8,566 bases of DNA from JBOGGN01 sp050744165. Lineage in GTDB: Bacteria > Actinomycetota > Acidimicrobiia > Acidimicrobiales > Palsa-688. The position numbers and the translations under genes were made by a program. The stretch covers positions 1-8,566 of the forward strand of contig JBOGGN010000063.1 of NCBI GenBank assembly GCA_050744165.1, given 5' to 3'. Numbering within the stretch: the stretch's first letter is position 1; each line of letters starts with the position of its first letter. Positions 1 through 8,394 of this stretch are shown piece by piece. The notes under the pieces were generated by a model that searched no databases, had not been told where the DNA came from, and saw only the letters and a list, made by a program, of their open reading frames with translations.

Positions 1-81
1 CCACTGTAGATCCTGGAAGTGGAAAAAAGGGATCAACTGCGCGCCCAGACACCGGTGCTACGGTCGGCGCCGTATTTGATC

Positions 82-87
82 GGAGGT
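82..87 (+). promoter_or_regulatory. Ribosome binding site for the TTG-started lipoprotein gene
   Basis: GGAGGT is a near-perfect Shine-Dalgarno core that ends five bases before a TTG. This site decides the start of the first gene. No in-frame ATG or GTG gives an equally good signal peptide, and translation from this TTG yields a textbook lipoprotein leader. Confidence 0.8.
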
Positions 88-92
88 CCACA

Positions 93-1853
93 TTGAGAAA
101 AGCCCTGTCAACACTTGCGATTCTCGCGACAGTGACACTGGGACTGGCTGCTTGTGGCAGCAGCTCCCACGGCAGCGCGTCGAGCGGGGGCACGGCCGTG
201 AAGGGGGGCACGTTGAACATGCTCGGCACCGGCGACGTCGACTACATGGACCCCAACGTGAGCTATTACTCGGTTGGGTACGACGGGCTGCGGATGTGGA
301 GCCGCCAACTCTACACCTATCCGGCCACGGTCGGCCAGACGACCGACATCGTTCCTGACATGGCCACCGGCATGCCGGTGATCACCAACAACGGGACCAG
401 CTACGCCATCACCATTCGCACCGGCGTCATGTGGAACACCACACCACCCCGCCAGGTGACCGCCAACGACCTCATCCTCGGCGTCAAGCGGACCTGCAAC
501 CCGGTGCAGCCTTTCGGTGGCCAGCCCGACTTCAGCAACTTCATCGTCGGGTACAGCGACTTCTGCAACGGCTTTATGAAGGTGAACGGCACGGTGGATG
601 CCATCAAGACGTACATCAACGGCAACAGCATCAGCGGCGTCAAGGCCGATCCCAACAACCCGCTCACCATCGACTTCACCTTGACCCAGGCGGTGTCCTA
701 CTTCACCAACATGCTGGCCTTGCCGGCGTTCTCGGCCGCCCCGGTCGAGTTCCTCAACTACCTGCCGGCCAGCGCCGACCTGGCCCAGCACACCATCTCG
801 GACGGGCCGTACGAGGTCAAAAGCTACAACCCCACCAACTCGATCACCTTCGTGCGCAATCCGGCGTGGCAGGCGTCCACCGATCCAGTGCGCAAGGCCT
901 ACGTGAATGAGATCGACATCACCGAGACCGGGACCCAGGCGGGGATCCTGCAGCAGCTGATGACCAACACCCCGCAGGCCGACATGATGTGGGACACCTC
1001 GGTGTCCACCAGCGCCATCCCGGGCCTGATCTCCTCCAACAACCCGGGCCTGTCGCTTCTCTCGGAGTACGCCAGCAACCCGTACATCGTCTTCAACACC
1101 CAGTCGCCCAACAACAACAAGGCGATGGGCAACGTCCTGATCCGCCAGGCGCTGGAGTACGCCCTCAACCGGGACAACCTGATCCAGGACTCTGGTGGCC
1201 CGATGGTGACGCCGCCGCTAACCCAGATCCTGCCCCCGGGCATCGTCGGGGCGACGCCCACCTATTCGCAGTACAGCAACGACACCACCAAGGCCAAGCA
1301 GTTGTTGGCCCAGGCGGGCTTCCCCAACGGCCTGACGCTCAAGTTCCTGTACCGGCCGTCGACGCAGGCGTCGGCCAACGCGTTCACGACGGTCCAGAAC
1401 GACCTCAAGGCGGTCGGGATCACCGTGACCGGCGTCGGGGTGGCGAACGCCGACTTCTACACCAAGTACCTGGAAGTCCCGAGCACCGCCATGAGCGGCG
1501 TCTGGGACCTGTCGTTGGCCGGTTGGTCACCGGACTGGTACGGCAACGCAGCGGCGTCCTTCTTCTCGCCGCTGTTTGACGGAAGGGTGTTGCCGCCGAC
1601 GTCGAGCAACTTCGGGCTGTTCAACGACCCGACGCTCAACACCATGATCGACAACGCCCTGAAGGCGCCGACCGCGGATGCCGCGGCCCCGCTGTGGCAT
1701 GCGGCCGACATGGAGGTCATGAAGCAAGCGGCCATCTTCCCGATCAGCGCCCCCAACCGGGCCCAGTTCCATAACACCTTGGTCCACAACTGCGTCTATG
1801 TGGCCCAGATCGACAACTGCGACGCGACCAACATCTGGCTCAGCAACAGCTAG
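93..1853 (+). CDS. Peptide ABC transporter substrate-binding lipoprotein (family 5)
   Basis: This is an extracytoplasmic solute receptor of the SBP_bac_5 (OppA/DppA) family, 586 residues and normal for the family. It is expected to be lipid-anchored on the outer face of the membrane, where it would pass a peptide or similar ligand to the permeases. The TTG start gives a basic n-region (MRK), a hydrophobic core and a lipobox LAAC with lipidated Cys21, followed by a Ser/Gly linker (residues 22-33). The mature protein begins with GGTLN (38-42). Other family traits are the NPAW segment (256-259), AKQLLAQAGFPNG (401-413) and WDLSLAGWSPDW (471-482), the usual wall of the binding cleft. Cys135/Cys158 and Cys567/Cys576 are candidate disulfide pairs. 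It is the first gene of the cluster, 139 bases before the ATPase gene. Peptide is the default substrate; sugars, nickel or other ligands cannot be excluded. Confidence 0.93.
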   Translation: MRKALSTLAILATVTLGLAACGSSSHGSASSGGTAVKGGTLNMLGTGDVDYMDPNVSYYSVGYDGLRMWSRQLYTYPATVGQTTDIVPDMATGMPVITNNGTSYAITIRTGVMWNTTPPRQVTANDLILGVKRTCNPVQPFGGQPDFSNFIVGYSDFCNGFMKVNGTVDAIKTYINGNSISGVKADPNNPLTIDFTLTQAVSYFTNMLALPAFSAAPVEFLNYLPASADLAQHTISDGPYEVKSYNPTNSITFVRNPAWQASTDPVRKAYVNEIDITETGTQAGILQQLMTNTPQADMMWDTSVSTSAIPGLISSNNPGLSLLSEYASNPYIVFNTQSPNNNKAMGNVLIRQALEYALNRDNLIQDSGGPMVTPPLTQILPPGIVGATPTYSQYSNDTTKAKQLLAQAGFPNGLTLKFLYRPSTQASANAFTTVQNDLKAVGITVTGVGVANADFYTKYLEVPSTAMSGVWDLSLAGWSPDWYGNAAASFFSPLFDGRVLPPTSSNFGLFNDPTLNTMIDNALKAPTADAAAPLWHAADMEVMKQAAIFPISAPNRAQFHNTLVHNCVYVAQIDNCDATNIWLSNS

Positions 1854-1879
1854 CAGCCGCATCGCTGAAAACGCGCAAG

Positions 1880-1909
1880 GTACTGCCGGCGCCGCGGCGC
1901 CGGCAGTAC
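1880..1909 (+). terminator. Perfect 30-base palindrome: strong stem-loop after the first receptor gene
   Basis: The two 15-base halves, GTACTGCCGGCGCCG and its exact reverse complement, meet at 1894/1895. As RNA this can form a 13-bp stem closed by a CGCG loop, 26 bases after the stop codon. No U-tract follows (next bases GCTGTTCGG), so it does not fit a classical intrinsic terminator. U-less hairpins are often proposed as terminators in GC-rich actinobacteria. The alternative is a partial terminator or RNA-stabilising element that keeps receptor mRNA more abundant than the downstream transporter genes. A palindromic protein-binding site is also possible. The structure is certain; its function is inferred. 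Confidence 0.6.
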
Positions 1910-1982
1910 GCTGTTCGGTGACACAAGGGGGGCGATGAGGCAAGGGGGCGACCCCTCCACTCGCCGAAACAATCTCGTACTA

Positions 1983-1986
1983 GAGG
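1983..1986 (+). promoter_or_regulatory. Ribosome binding site for the GTG-started ATPase D gene
   Basis: GAGG lies six bases upstream of the GTG at 1993. It supports that start, from which the ABC domain begins immediately ([12 protein letters not shown]). No other start nearby in this frame fits the domain boundary. Confidence 0.55.
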
Positions 1987-1992
1987 CGCCGG

Positions 1993-3032
1993 GTGGCCCT
2001 ACTCGAAGTTGACAATCTCACCGTCTCGTTTAACACCGCAGACGGAGTCGTCCGGGCCGTCAGGGGCCTGAGCTTCGCTGTCGACGCCGGCAAGACCCTC
2101 GGCATCGTCGGGGAGTCGGGGTCGGGCAAGAGCGTGTCTACCCAGACGATCATGGGTCTCGTCCGCGGCGCCAAAGTGACCGGCACCGCCAACTTCGAGG
2201 GCCGGGACCTGCTCACCATGACCCAGGACCAGCTGCGCCATATCCGGGGCAAGAAGATCGGCATGATCTTCCAGGATCCGCTTTCCAGCCTTCATCCGTA
2301 TTACAAGGTGGGGTGGCAGATCGCGGAGATGATCCGAGCCCACGAGAAGAAGACCTCCAAGCAGGCGGCACACAAGCGGGCCACCGACCTGTTGCGCTTG
2401 GTGGGCATCCCGCAGCCGGAGCGGCGCGTCGACGACTACCCCCATTCGTTCTCCGGCGGCATGCGCCAGCGGGCCATGATCGCCATGGCGATGAGCCTCA
2501 ACCCGATATTGCTGATCGCCGACGAGCCGACCACGGCGCTCGACGTGACCGTCCAGGCGCAGGTCTTGCAGGTCATGAAGCGCCTACAAGAAGAGTTCGG
2601 CACCGCCATCATCATGATCACCCACGACCTCGGTGTGATCGCCGAGATGGCCGACGACGTCGTGGTCATGTACGCCGGGACGGCCATGGAGAAGGCCAGC
2701 CGGCGCCAGATCTTCTTCGATAACCACAACCCGTACACCGAAGGCCTGCTGGAGTCGATGCCGGCCTACGGAGGCGAGCGGGAGCGCCTGCGGCCCATCG
2801 CGGGGCAGCCGCCGAGCCTCATCAACCTCCCCGTGGGGTGTGCGTTCAGCCCCCGCTGCCCCTACGTCATGGACCGCTGCTGGCGCGAGCAACCGCCGTT
2901 GGAAGTGGTGGGGGCGGATCCGAGCCACGTGTCGGCGTGCTGGTTGCCCCACAACCGCGAGGAGCGAGCTCGGGTGCGGGCCGAGCTGGCCGCCGAGAAG
3001 GTCCCCGGGTCGAGCGGGGTGCAAGCGCCGGC

Positions 3033-3036
<4 letters not shown>
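1993..3036 (+). CDS. oppD: Peptide ABC transporter ATP-binding protein (OppD/DppD type)
   Basis: This is a cytoplasmic ATPase subunit of the peptide importer, 347 residues and typical for OppD/DppD. Motifs in order: Walker A GESGSGKS (40-47), Q-loop Gln94 in IFQDP, ABC signature FSGGMRQR (153-160), Walker B LLIADE (173-178) with catalytic Glu178, D-loop ALD (182-184) and H-loop His211 in THDLGV. The oligo_HPY extension follows, with HNPYTEGLL (245-253) and four cysteines (C283-x5-C289-x6-C296-x19-C316). Clusters in this position are reported to hold [4Fe-4S] in some OppD/DppD proteins; that function here is inferred. After the Q-loop the sequence is SSLHP, where SSLNP is usual. The stop overlaps the start of the next gene by four bases (ATGA), which indicates translational coupling. 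Opp versus Dpp identity is unresolved, so the symbol marks only the subunit class. Confidence 0.93.
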
Positions 3037-4112
<1,076 letters not shown>

Positions 4113-4142
4113 GACGCCAACGGGCGAGAAAGGGGGGCCAGC

Positions 4143-5126
4143 ATGGCCCTGATTCCCAAAGACCTGGTGGCCATCGAGCCGGTTGTCGAGCCGGCCGCCG
4201 ACCCCGATCCGTACCGGCCCAAAGATGCACCGGTCAAGACCATTCAGGGACGAAGCCCGTGGCGGTTGTCCATCGAACGCCTGAGCCAGGACCGGGCGGC
4301 CATGATCTCCCTCGGCGTGCTCGTCTTCATGGCGCTGCTGGCCATCTTCGCGCCGGTGGTCGCCAGCCTGACCGGGCACAGTGTCACCGAGCAGTTCCGC
4401 CACGCGGGCCTGACACCCGAGGGCCTCCCCAAGCCACCGACGCATGTCTTCATCCTCGGCACCGACGACCAGGGCCGCGACGTGCTGGTGCGCATTGCCT
4501 ACGGGGCTCGGATCTCGCTCATCGTGGGCTTGGTCGCCACCACCTTGACGGTGGCCGTGGGGACGATCATGGGGCTGGCGGCGGGCTACCTCGGCGGCAT
4601 CGTCGACACCATCGTGGCCCGGCTCGTCGATGTCGTCCTGTCGATCCCGTACTTGCTGTTCGCGGTGGCGCTGGTGTCGATCTCCCAACCGTCGCTCGGC
4701 CTGGTGATCTTCGTGATCACCTTCTTCGAGTGGGGCGCGGTCTGCCGCATCGTGCGCGGCCAGGTGTTGTCGATTCGAGAACGGGAGTACATCGAGGCGT
4801 CGCGGTCCCTCGGCGCCAGCGCGGCGCGGATCATGTTCATCGACATCCTGCCCAACGTCGCCGCCCAGGTGACGGTGCTGCTCACCTTGCTGATCCCCGC
4901 CAGCATCCTGTTCGAGGCCGCCTTGTCCTTCCTCGGTGTCGGCATCCCACCGCCGACGGCCGACTGGGGCCAGATGATCAGCGACGCTCAGCAGTACTAC
5001 CAGCAGGCCTGGTGGTTCTTCGTGTTCCCGAGCCTGGCCCTGCTGGTGACCACGGTGGCGTTCAACATCTTCGGCGACGGCGTCCGGGATTCTCTCGATC
5101 CTCGGGCCCTGGCCAAAGAGAAGTAG
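4143..5126 (+). CDS. oppC: Peptide ABC transporter permease (OppC/DppC type)
   Basis: This is an inner-membrane permease subunit of 327 residues. The ATG follows a strong G-rich Shine-Dalgarno (AAAGGGGGG, 4129-4137). A cytoplasmic N-terminal stretch of ~50 Pro/Asp-rich residues precedes the OppC_N-type first membrane helix (about 54-77). The soluble loop ends in LGTDDQGRDVLVRIAYGARISL, a hallmark of C-type subunits (105-126). Further hydrophobic segments lie near 125-148, 160-178, 184-200, 240-262 and 291-311. The ATPase-coupling EAA loop is EYIEASRSLGAS (215-226) with the invariant Gly224. FLGVGIPPPTADWG (263-276) is also typical of the family. Here C precedes B, the reverse of most opp/dpp operons, with 18 bases between the two genes. 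Substrate class is unresolved. Confidence 0.93.
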   Translation: MALIPKDLVAIEPVVEPAADPDPYRPKDAPVKTIQGRSPWRLSIERLSQDRAAMISLGVLVFMALLAIFAPVVASLTGHSVTEQFRHAGLTPEGLPKPPTHVFILGTDDQGRDVLVRIAYGARISLIVGLVATTLTVAVGTIMGLAAGYLGGIVDTIVARLVDVVLSIPYLLFAVALVSISQPSLGLVIFVITFFEWGAVCRIVRGQVLSIREREYIEASRSLGASAARIMFIDILPNVAAQVTVLLTLLIPASILFEAALSFLGVGIPPPTADWGQMISDAQQYYQQAWWFFVFPSLALLVTTVAFNIFGDGVRDSLDPRALAKEK

Positions 5127-5144
5127 CCCGAAGGGAGCGGTTCT

Positions 5145-6113
5145 ATGGCTCGTTTCCTCATCCGGCGGGTGTTGCTCGGGGTTCTCGTCCTGCTGATCGT
5201 GTATGTGGTCATCTTCGGCATGTTCTTCATCGGGCCTGGGCCCGACTCGGTGGCCCGCAACCTGGCCGGTAAGAGCGCCACGCCGGCGACGGTGGCGCTG
5301 ATCAAAAAGCGCCTGCTCCTCGACCGGCCGCTGGTGGTCCAGTTCCAGCACTTCATGGACCGCCTGCTGTTTCACGCCGACCTGGGACACGACTACTACC
5401 ACGGGCAGGCCGTGGTCACGGTCATCAAGCAGGCCTTTCCGATCACCCTCGACCTGGCGATCGGCTCGGCCATCTTGTGGCTCCTGATCGGCATCATGAC
5501 CGGCGTGCTCTCCGCCGTCCGCCGCGGCAGCATCTGGGACCGGCTGGCGACAGTGATGGCGCTGTTCTTCTACTCCATCCCCGCCTTCGTCCTCGGCCTC
5601 CTGCTGCTGTACGTGTTCTATTACCGGTTCACGCTGTGGCACATCCGGATCTTCCCGGGTCAGGGGTACGTGTACTTCTCGGCCAATCCGCTCAAGTGGT
5701 TCGAGAGCCTCGTCTTACCGTGCCTCACGCTGGCCCTGATCTCGGCGGCTGCCTATGCCCGGCTCACCCGAGGGTCGATGTTGGACGTCCTCGGCGAGGA
5801 CTACATCCGCACTGCCCGGGCCAAGGGCTTGAAGGAACGCCGGGTCACCTACCGCCACGCCCTGCGAGCGGCGCTGACCCCGGTGGTGAGCCAGTTCGGC
5901 ATCGACATCGGCACCCTGCTCGGCGGCGCCGTGCTCACCGAGACCGTCTTCGGGATGCCCGGCCTCGGCTACACCGCCGTCCACGCCATCGAATTCCAGG
6001 ATCTTCCGGTCATCATCGGCATCGTCATCGTGGCCGCCACCGCCATCGTGGCGGCCAACGTCCTCGTCGACCTGGCGTACGCGTTCCTGGATCCCCGGGT
6101 GCGGCTGCACTGA
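5145..6113 (+). CDS. oppB: Peptide ABC transporter permease (OppB/DppB type)
   Basis: This is an inner-membrane permease subunit of 322 residues that should pair with the C-type permease to form the translocation path. The ATG is preceded by AAGGGAG (5131-5137). The start MARFLIRRVLLGVLVLLIVYVVIF carries the typical RR-anchored first helix. GPGPDSVARNL (30-40) and VQFQHFMDRLLFHADLGHDY (65-84) match the B-type periplasmic loop. The EAA loop is DYIRTARAKGLKERRV (219-234) with Gly228. TETVFGMPGLG (265-275) is the conserved B-type signature, and the protein ends in the usual LDPRVRLH. Hydrophobic segments lie near 9-29, 100-122, 135-160, 187-205, 253-268 and 286-312. The gene is complete, and the second receptor gene follows closely. 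Confidence 0.93.
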   Translation: MARFLIRRVLLGVLVLLIVYVVIFGMFFIGPGPDSVARNLAGKSATPATVALIKKRLLLDRPLVVQFQHFMDRLLFHADLGHDYYHGQAVVTVIKQAFPITLDLAIGSAILWLLIGIMTGVLSAVRRGSIWDRLATVMALFFYSIPAFVLGLLLLYVFYYRFTLWHIRIFPGQGYVYFSANPLKWFESLVLPCLTLALISAAAYARLTRGSMLDVLGEDYIRTARAKGLKERRVTYRHALRAALTPVVSQFGIDIGTLLGGAVLTETVFGMPGLGYTAVHAIEFQDLPVIIGIVIVAATAIVAANVLVDLAYAFLDPRVRLH

Positions 6114-6152
6114 GCGTGCTCGCGGTCGCCTCGGGCGTCGCGTGGACGGTCG

Positions 6153-8048
6153 GTGGCGGCACTAATCTTTCCAGCCAGGGTCACCACAGTTTTCTGGAGC
6201 ACTAAGCCGGGGGTTTGTCAGCTGCGCGGTAGACAGGGTTGGTGCAGGCTCGGCCCGTGCGCCCTGCTCGTCGGTCTTGCCGCTGCCTGCACCACCGGGT
6301 CGGGTCCTCGCACCACCTCGACGACGCCGCCGATCCCGACGCTGCCGCGGATCCCTCAAGGTGGTTCGCTGACGATCGCCGCCGAGGGTGAGCCGGGGTG
6401 CATGGATTGGATCAGCACCTGCGCCGGCTCCAGCTGGGGGGTGTGGACGGTGGAGACCAACACCATGCCCCGGGCCTACGACTTCGCCGCCAACGGGCAG
6501 TACGAGCCCAGCATCCTGCTCACCGGCGAGGCCGCGGTGAAGACCAGCCCACAACAGGTCGTCACCTACCACCTGAACCCGCGTGCGGTCTGGAGCGACG
6601 GCCAACCGATCACCTCCCAGGACTTCCAGTACACCTGGGACCAAATCGCCCACGGTCAAGGCATCGCCGACCCCTCCGGGTACAACGACATCGCCTCGGT
6701 CGACGACTCGGACCCGGTGACCGTGGTCGTCACCTTTTCCCAGCCCTACGCCGACTGGCGCAAGCTCTTCGGTGGCGCCTACGGGCTGCTGCCGAGCCAC
6801 CTGCTCGAAGGCCAGGACCGCCACGCCATGATGGCCAACGGGTACTCCTGGTCCGGGGGACCGTGGGAGCTGGCCCCCGGCGACTGGGTCCACGGCCAGT
6901 CGATCACCCTGACGCCCAATCCCAACTACTGGGGGAAGAAGGCCGACCTCGCGAGCGTCACCTTCCGCATCTTCACCGACCAAGCGGCGGAGCTGGCCGC
7001 CTACGAGGCCGGTGAGGTGGCGGCGGTGTACCCGGCGCCGGAACCAGTCGTCGCCGGGTACCGAGGCCTGCCCCAGACCAGCTACAGCGTCACCCCAAGC
7101 CTCGACTACGACGCACTGTGGTTCAACACGGCACAGGCCCCGGTCAACGACAAGGCGGTCCGGGAAGCCATCGCATCGGTGCTGGATCGGTCCACCCTGG
7201 CGCTCCTCATCGCCGGTGCCGTAGAGGGCGTACCGCCTCCTTCGACGACGACCACTTCGGCCGGCACCTCGGTGTCCACGACCTCCACGACGTCCACGAC
7301 CGTGGCCGGGTCGGCGCCCCGGGTGTCGCCCCTCGAAGGGCTGCTCACACCGGCCGCCGGGGATTTTTCCACCACCGCCTTCGCTCGCTACCCCGCCCCC
7401 TCGGCGGTCGCGGGCCTGATGACCGCGGCCGGTTGGAGCCGTGGGGCCGGTGACTTGTGGACCAAGGGCGGCCAGCAGGCCACCCTGACCGTGAAGGTGC
7501 CGGACACCAGCCCCAGCCTTCAGGCCGCGGCGTCGGCGATGGCGACAGAGCTCAAGGCCGCGGGCTTTGACGTCACGGTCACGGAGGAGGCACCGCAGGT
7601 CCTGTTCGGGCAGGACCTCCCGGCCGGGAACTTCGCGGTCGCCCTCTTCGGGGCCGACGTCCGGGCGCAGTTACCGAGCGGGACCGTTGAGAGCTCCGGC
7701 TTCCCGCAGATCCTCGACGACGATCCTGGTCAGTGCCCGTTGTTCTGCTCCAGCGCCATTCCCGGGTCGACCAATGCGGGGCCCGCGTTCAACTACGGGC
7801 GCTTGATGGACAGCACCCTCGACCGGTACCTGGTGGATCTCGACGCCAACTCCAACTCCGTCGACCGGCTCAGCGACGCCAGCCAGGCGGCGTCGATCCT
7901 GGCCACCGACGTGCCCGCCATCCCGATCGTGACCCTGCCGGACGTGCTGGTCGTGAACACGGCCAAGGTGGGCGTCGAAGGCGGCACCTTCAACCACAAC
8001 CTGGGCTACGGGCCGTTCGGGTACCTCAACGAGTGGTATCTGAAGTAG
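6153..8048 (+). CDS. Second, divergent peptide ABC transporter substrate-binding lipoprotein
   Basis: This is a family-5 (SBP_bac_5-like) receptor, clearly different from the one at the head of the cluster. The start is uncertain. GTG at 6153 (weak GGACGG upstream) gives 631 residues with an unusually long 45-residue leader. A CTG at 6222 would give a more normal signal peptide. The leader ends in LLVGLAAAC, so Cys46 is the likely lipidated residue, followed by a Thr/Pro-rich linker (47-69). Family features include GGSLTIAAEGEP (70-81), VWSDGQPITSQDFQYTWD (146-163), TPNPNYWGKKADL (254-266) and LWFNTAQAPVNDKAVREAI (322-340). Cys83/Cys90 and Cys528/Cys532 could form short-range disulfides. A Pro/Ser/Thr stretch at 361-388 interrupts the fold where family members have a short proline loop. 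The region matching the first receptor's WDLSLAGW lacks its tryptophans (FAVALFGADV). It probably gives the same permease a second specificity. Confidence 0.88.
   Translation: MAALIFPARVTTVFWSTKPGVCQLRGRQGWCRLGPCALLVGLAAACTTGSGPRTTSTTPPIPTLPRIPQGGSLTIAAEGEPGCMDWISTCAGSSWGVWTVETNTMPRAYDFAANGQYEPSILLTGEAAVKTSPQQVVTYHLNPRAVWSDGQPITSQDFQYTWDQIAHGQGIADPSGYNDIASVDDSDPVTVVVTFSQPYADWRKLFGGAYGLLPSHLLEGQDRHAMMANGYSWSGGPWELAPGDWVHGQSITLTPNPNYWGKKADLASVTFRIFTDQAAELAAYEAGEVAAVYPAPEPVVAGYRGLPQTSYSVTPSLDYDALWFNTAQAPVNDKAVREAIASVLDRSTLALLIAGAVEGVPPPSTTTTSAGTSVSTTSTTSTTVAGSAPRVSPLEGLLTPAAGDFSTTAFARYPAPSAVAGLMTAAGWSRGAGDLWTKGGQQATLTVKVPDTSPSLQAAASAMATELKAAGFDVTVTEEAPQVLFGQDLPAGNFAVALFGADVRAQLPSGTVESSGFPQILDDDPGQCPLFCSSAIPGSTNAGPAFNYGRLMDSTLDRYLVDLDANSNSVDRLSDASQAASILATDVPAIPIVTLPDVLVVNTAKVGVEGGTFNHNLGYGPFGYLNEWYLK
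7275..7301 (+). repeat. Three 9-base tandem repeats encoding Ser-Thr-Thr
   Basis: Three consecutive TCCACGACS units (7275-7283, 7284-7292, 7293-7301) encode STT-STT-STT inside the second receptor. They lie in a wider Pro/Ser/Thr-rich stretch (7231-7316). The unit length keeps the reading frame, so copy number could vary by slippage without breaking the gene. Confidence 0.85.
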
Positions 8049-8077
8049 GGACGCCGGGGGCGGCGGTCGGATACCAT
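8048..8077 (+). promoter_or_regulatory. Candidate promoter for tRNA-Leu
   Basis: A -10 hexamer TACCAT (8072-8077) fits the TAnnnT form common for actinobacterial housekeeping sigma factors. GGGACG (8048-8053), 18 bases upstream, matches four of six positions of TTGACG. Transcription would start near 8084, about 25 bases before the mature tRNA. The -35 begins at the last base of the receptor stop codon, so the tRNA may be transcribed independently of the transporter cluster. Confidence 0.4.
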
Positions 8078-8099
8078 GGCTGCTCGCTCGGCCCCCGGC
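8053..8099 (+). terminator. GC-rich 9-base inverted repeat between receptor stop and tRNA
   Basis: GCCGGGGGC (8053-8061) is exactly complementary to GCCCCCGGC (8091-8099), with a 29-base loop. It begins just after the stop of the second receptor and no U-tract follows. It could end transcription of the transporter cluster, but it also encloses the candidate tRNA -10 element, and the long loop makes terminator function uncertain. Confidence 0.3.
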
Positions 8100-8108
8100 C
8101 GGCGCCAC

Positions 8109-8192
8109 GTCGGAGTGGCGGAATAGGCAGACGCGCTAGCTTGAGGGGCTAGTGCCCGCAAGGGCATGGGGGTTCAAGTCCCCCCTCCGACA
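8109..8192 (+). tRNA. tRNA-Leu, anticodon GAG
   Basis: A complete class II tRNA can be folded by eye. The acceptor stem GTCGGAG (8109-8115) pairs with CTCCGAC (8185-8191), discriminator A8192. The D-stem is GCG/CGC. The anticodon stem CTAGC/GCTAG (8136-8140, 8148-8152) encloses TTGAGGG, with anticodon GAG at 8143-8145, which reads CUC and CUU leucine codons. The long variable arm TGCCC-GCAA-GGGCA (8153-8166) and discriminator A are leucine identity features. The T-arm is GGGGG-TTCAAGT-CCCCC (8168-8184). CCA is not encoded (CGA follows), so it must be added after transcription. Confidence 0.96.
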
Positions 8193-8377
8193 CGACCGTT
8201 GAGGACACGCACCTCGACGCGCTTCTCGGCGGGGACGTAGGTGGCTTCCAGGCCAACGCGCTGGTAGAAGCGCGCCTTGAGCGCGGGATCGCACTCGGTG
8301 AGGAGGTGAAGGAGCCCGCCGAGCGCCTCGAGCTCGGCCCTGATGTGGTCGGCGGTGACGACCGTAGCGGCGGAACG
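8174..8377 (-). pseudogene. C-terminal remnant of a site-specific (serine-type) recombinase
   Basis: A minus-strand open stretch of 68 codons has no good start. It is bounded upstream by an in-frame TAG (8378-8380) and ends with TGA inside the tRNA T-arm. It reads, in part, LTECDPALKARFYQRVGLEA then TYVPAEKRVEVRV. This resembles the extreme C-terminus of large serine recombinases common in actinobacteria (a pattern of the type ADPADRAxxYxxLGLxLTYxPxxRxVxV). From memory, copies inserted at tRNA genes often end in a tRNA-derived GGGT-like tail; here the tail is VGGGT, encoded by the tRNA 3' end. No catalytic domain is present in the window. The family call rests on pattern memory of a short segment and needs a database comparison. 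Confidence 0.45.
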
Positions 8378-8382
8378 CTACG
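8363..8382. repeat. 7-base inverted repeat hairpin
   Basis: CGTAGCG and CGCTACG flank a GCGGAA loop (8370-8375). The hairpin sits exactly where the recombinase-like frame is broken by a stop, near the remnant's upstream edge. Its role is unknown. Confidence 0.5.
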
Positions 8383-8394
8383 CCGCGGCGAGCT

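Noticed and set aside
35..80. Promoter-like hexamers (TACGGT at 59-64, TTTGAT at 75-80) upstream of the first receptor
   Set aside because: TACGGT lacks a credible -35 partner, and a start from TTTGAT would fall inside the ribosome binding site. The real promoter may lie here or left of the window.
2838..3032. Upstream extension of ATPase F to an ATG at 2838
   Set aside because: The extra 65 residues are low-complexity and lie inside the ATPase D gene, over its conserved cysteine-rich tail. The ATG at 3033 with a 4-base overlap fits the family start.
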